Positions 6,515-7,487 of a stretch of 7,487 nt of DNA are shown here, one piece after another (within the stretch, counting starts at the first letter, position 1; the number at the start of each line of letters is the position of its first letter). The DNA is from Gemmatimonadota bacterium. Lineage in GTDB: Bacteria > Gemmatimonadota > Gemmatimonadetes > Gemmatimonadales > GWC2-71-9. The translations under genes and the position numbers were made by a program. Under the pieces are notes generated by a model that ran no database searches, was not told the origin of the DNA, and saw only the letters and a program-made list of their open reading frames with translations. The stretch spans positions 1-7,487 of the forward strand of contig JAOTWK010000168.1 of NCBI GenBank assembly GCA_029862935.1. Direction: 5' to 3'.

Positions 6515-7487
6515 GTGAATGAGATGCCGAGAAGGGCGTTTGTGACCAGTGTGGCGGCTGGAGCTGGAAGCATGATCGGCTTGCCTATCGCAGTGCGACG
6601 GCTCGTCAGACGGGAACAAGAGAGGGGATCGCGGCGTCCACCCCTCGCCGAGCGCCGCTTTGTGAGCTCGGCGGTCGAGACGACGATGCAAAGCGTTGGA
6701 CGCAAGATCGGTGACCGCGAGTTGGCATGGCTTTTCGAGAACTGCTTCCCCAATACACTGGATACGACGGTCGATCACGGTACGTTGGATGGCAGGCCTG
6801 ACACGTTTGTGATTACGGGCGACATCGAAGCGATGTGGCTCCGGGACTCGACGGCGCAGGTGTGGCCATACCTGCCACTCGTACCCGCCGACCGTGCGCT
6901 TCAGCGGCTCATTGCCGGAGTGATCCATCGCCAGACCAGATGCATTCTGATCGATCCCTACGCCAACGCCTTCAACAAGCACCCAGGCGACAGTCCGTGG
7001 AAGGACGACCTCACGGACATGAAGTCCGAGTTACACGAGCGGAAGTGGGAGGTCGACTCGTTATGCTACCCGCTCCGCCTCGCATACGGATACTGGCGGA
7101 CGACTGGCGATACGTCGCCATTCGACTCGGAGTGGCGTGAGGCCGTGCGGCTCGTTGTGCAAACGTTTCGAGAACAACAACGGAAAGAAGACCGCGGGCC
7201 GTACAAGTTTCAGCGGGTGACGGGTTGGCAAACGGACACGGTGGCGGGTGCGGGCTACGGCAACCCTATCCGACCGGTTGGACTCATTTGCTCGATCTTC
7301 CGTCCCTCCGATGACGCGACGATCTATCCGTTTCTCATCCCATCCAACCACTTCGCGGTGGTGGCCCTGCGGCAGCTCGCGGAATTGCATGCGACGGTTG
7401 CGGGAGACGCCGATTTCGAACTGGAGTGCCAAGCCTTGGCGTCCGAAGTGGAAGACGCGCTCGCGGTTCATGCGCTTGCCGAACATC
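6515..7487 (+). CDS. Tat-exported GH125 exo-alpha-1,6-mannosidase (3' end beyond window)
   Basis: The first 324 residues of a protein with the GH125 (formerly DUF1237) pattern. Characterised members remove terminal alpha-1,6-mannose from N-glycan-like substrates by an inverting mechanism without a metal. A twin-arginine signal (PRRAFVTSVAAGAG, residues 5-18) starts directly after GTG 6515. Family blocks include TFVITGDIEAMWLRDSTAQV (97-116), DPYANAFN (147-154), HERKWEVDSLCYPLRLAY (174-191), PVGLICSIFRPSDDAT (254-269) and PFLIPSNHFAV (272-282). An Asp in the RPSDD block is at about the place I expect for the catalytic acid. The family is usually 420 to 490 residues, so roughly 100 to 160 residues, including the expected catalytic base, lie past the window edge. 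The reading frame is open from start to window end, with no sign of damage. The start could instead be ATG 6524, or ATG 6449, which gives an unusually long n-region. The gene diverges from the nucleotidyltransferase unit, which suggests joint regulation. Confidence 0.87.
   Translation, partial: MNEMPRRAFVTSVAAGAGSMIGLPIAVRRLVRREQERGSRRPPLAERRFVSSAVETTMQSVGRKIGDRELAWLFENCFPNTLDTTVDHGTLDGRPDTFVITGDIEAMWLRDSTAQVWPYLPLVPADRALQRLIAGVIHRQTRCILIDPYANAFNKHPGDSPWKDDLTDMKSELHERKWEVDSLCYPLRLAYGYWRTTGDTSPFDSEWREAVRLVVQTFREQQRKEDRGPYKFQRVTGWQTDTVAGAGYGNPIRPVGLICSIFRPSDDATIYPFLIPSNHFAVVALRQLAELHATVAGDADFELECQALASEVEDALAVHALAEH

Overview
The window is a high-GC, gene-dense bacterial segment that appears to encode capture and salvage of sugars from glycoproteins or glycans. 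It holds six protein genes. I see no RNA gene, mobile element or CRISPR array. The organism cannot be named from this sequence. GC richness, Tat-exported glycosidases, a lipoprotein phosphodiesterase and a Na+/solute symporter of the type common in Bacteroidota and Gemmatimonadota suggest a Gram-negative environmental heterotroph, with Gemmatimonadota or a neighbouring phylum as a weak guess.

Layout. Positions 1-140 are a leader with a good ribosome binding site. A plus-strand cluster follows: a Tat-exported GH109-type glycosidase of the Gfo/Idh/MocA fold (141-1469), a lipoprotein of the nucleotide pyrophosphatase/phosphodiesterase family (1503-2426), and a galactokinase-family sugar kinase (2390-3625) that overlaps the phosphodiesterase by 37 bases. 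Meeting it from the other strand is a two-gene unit: a nucleotidyltransferase (6292 down to 5387) and, after 2 bases, an SSS-family symporter (5384 down to 3618). The kinase and symporter genes overlap tail to tail by 8 bases. A 222-base divergent intergenic region (6293-6514) separates the nucleotidyltransferase from a plus-strand Tat-exported GH125 exo-alpha-mannosidase (6515 to the window end, cut off).

How the genes may work together (inference). GH109 enzymes characterised so far mostly release terminal alpha-N-acetylgalactosamine, and GH125 enzymes release alpha-1,6-mannose. Both proteins carry twin-arginine signals and would act in the periplasm. The symporter would import a released sugar. 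The kinase would phosphorylate it at C1, and its motifs resemble the eukaryotic GALK2/GAL1 branch more than E. coli GalK. The nucleotidyltransferase could then make an NDP-sugar. The lipoprotein phosphodiesterase could remove phosphodiester decorations or split nucleotide sugars outside the cytoplasm. The attractive reading is a GalNAc or galactose salvage route linked to glycoprotein breakdown, but no substrate is proven by the sequence.
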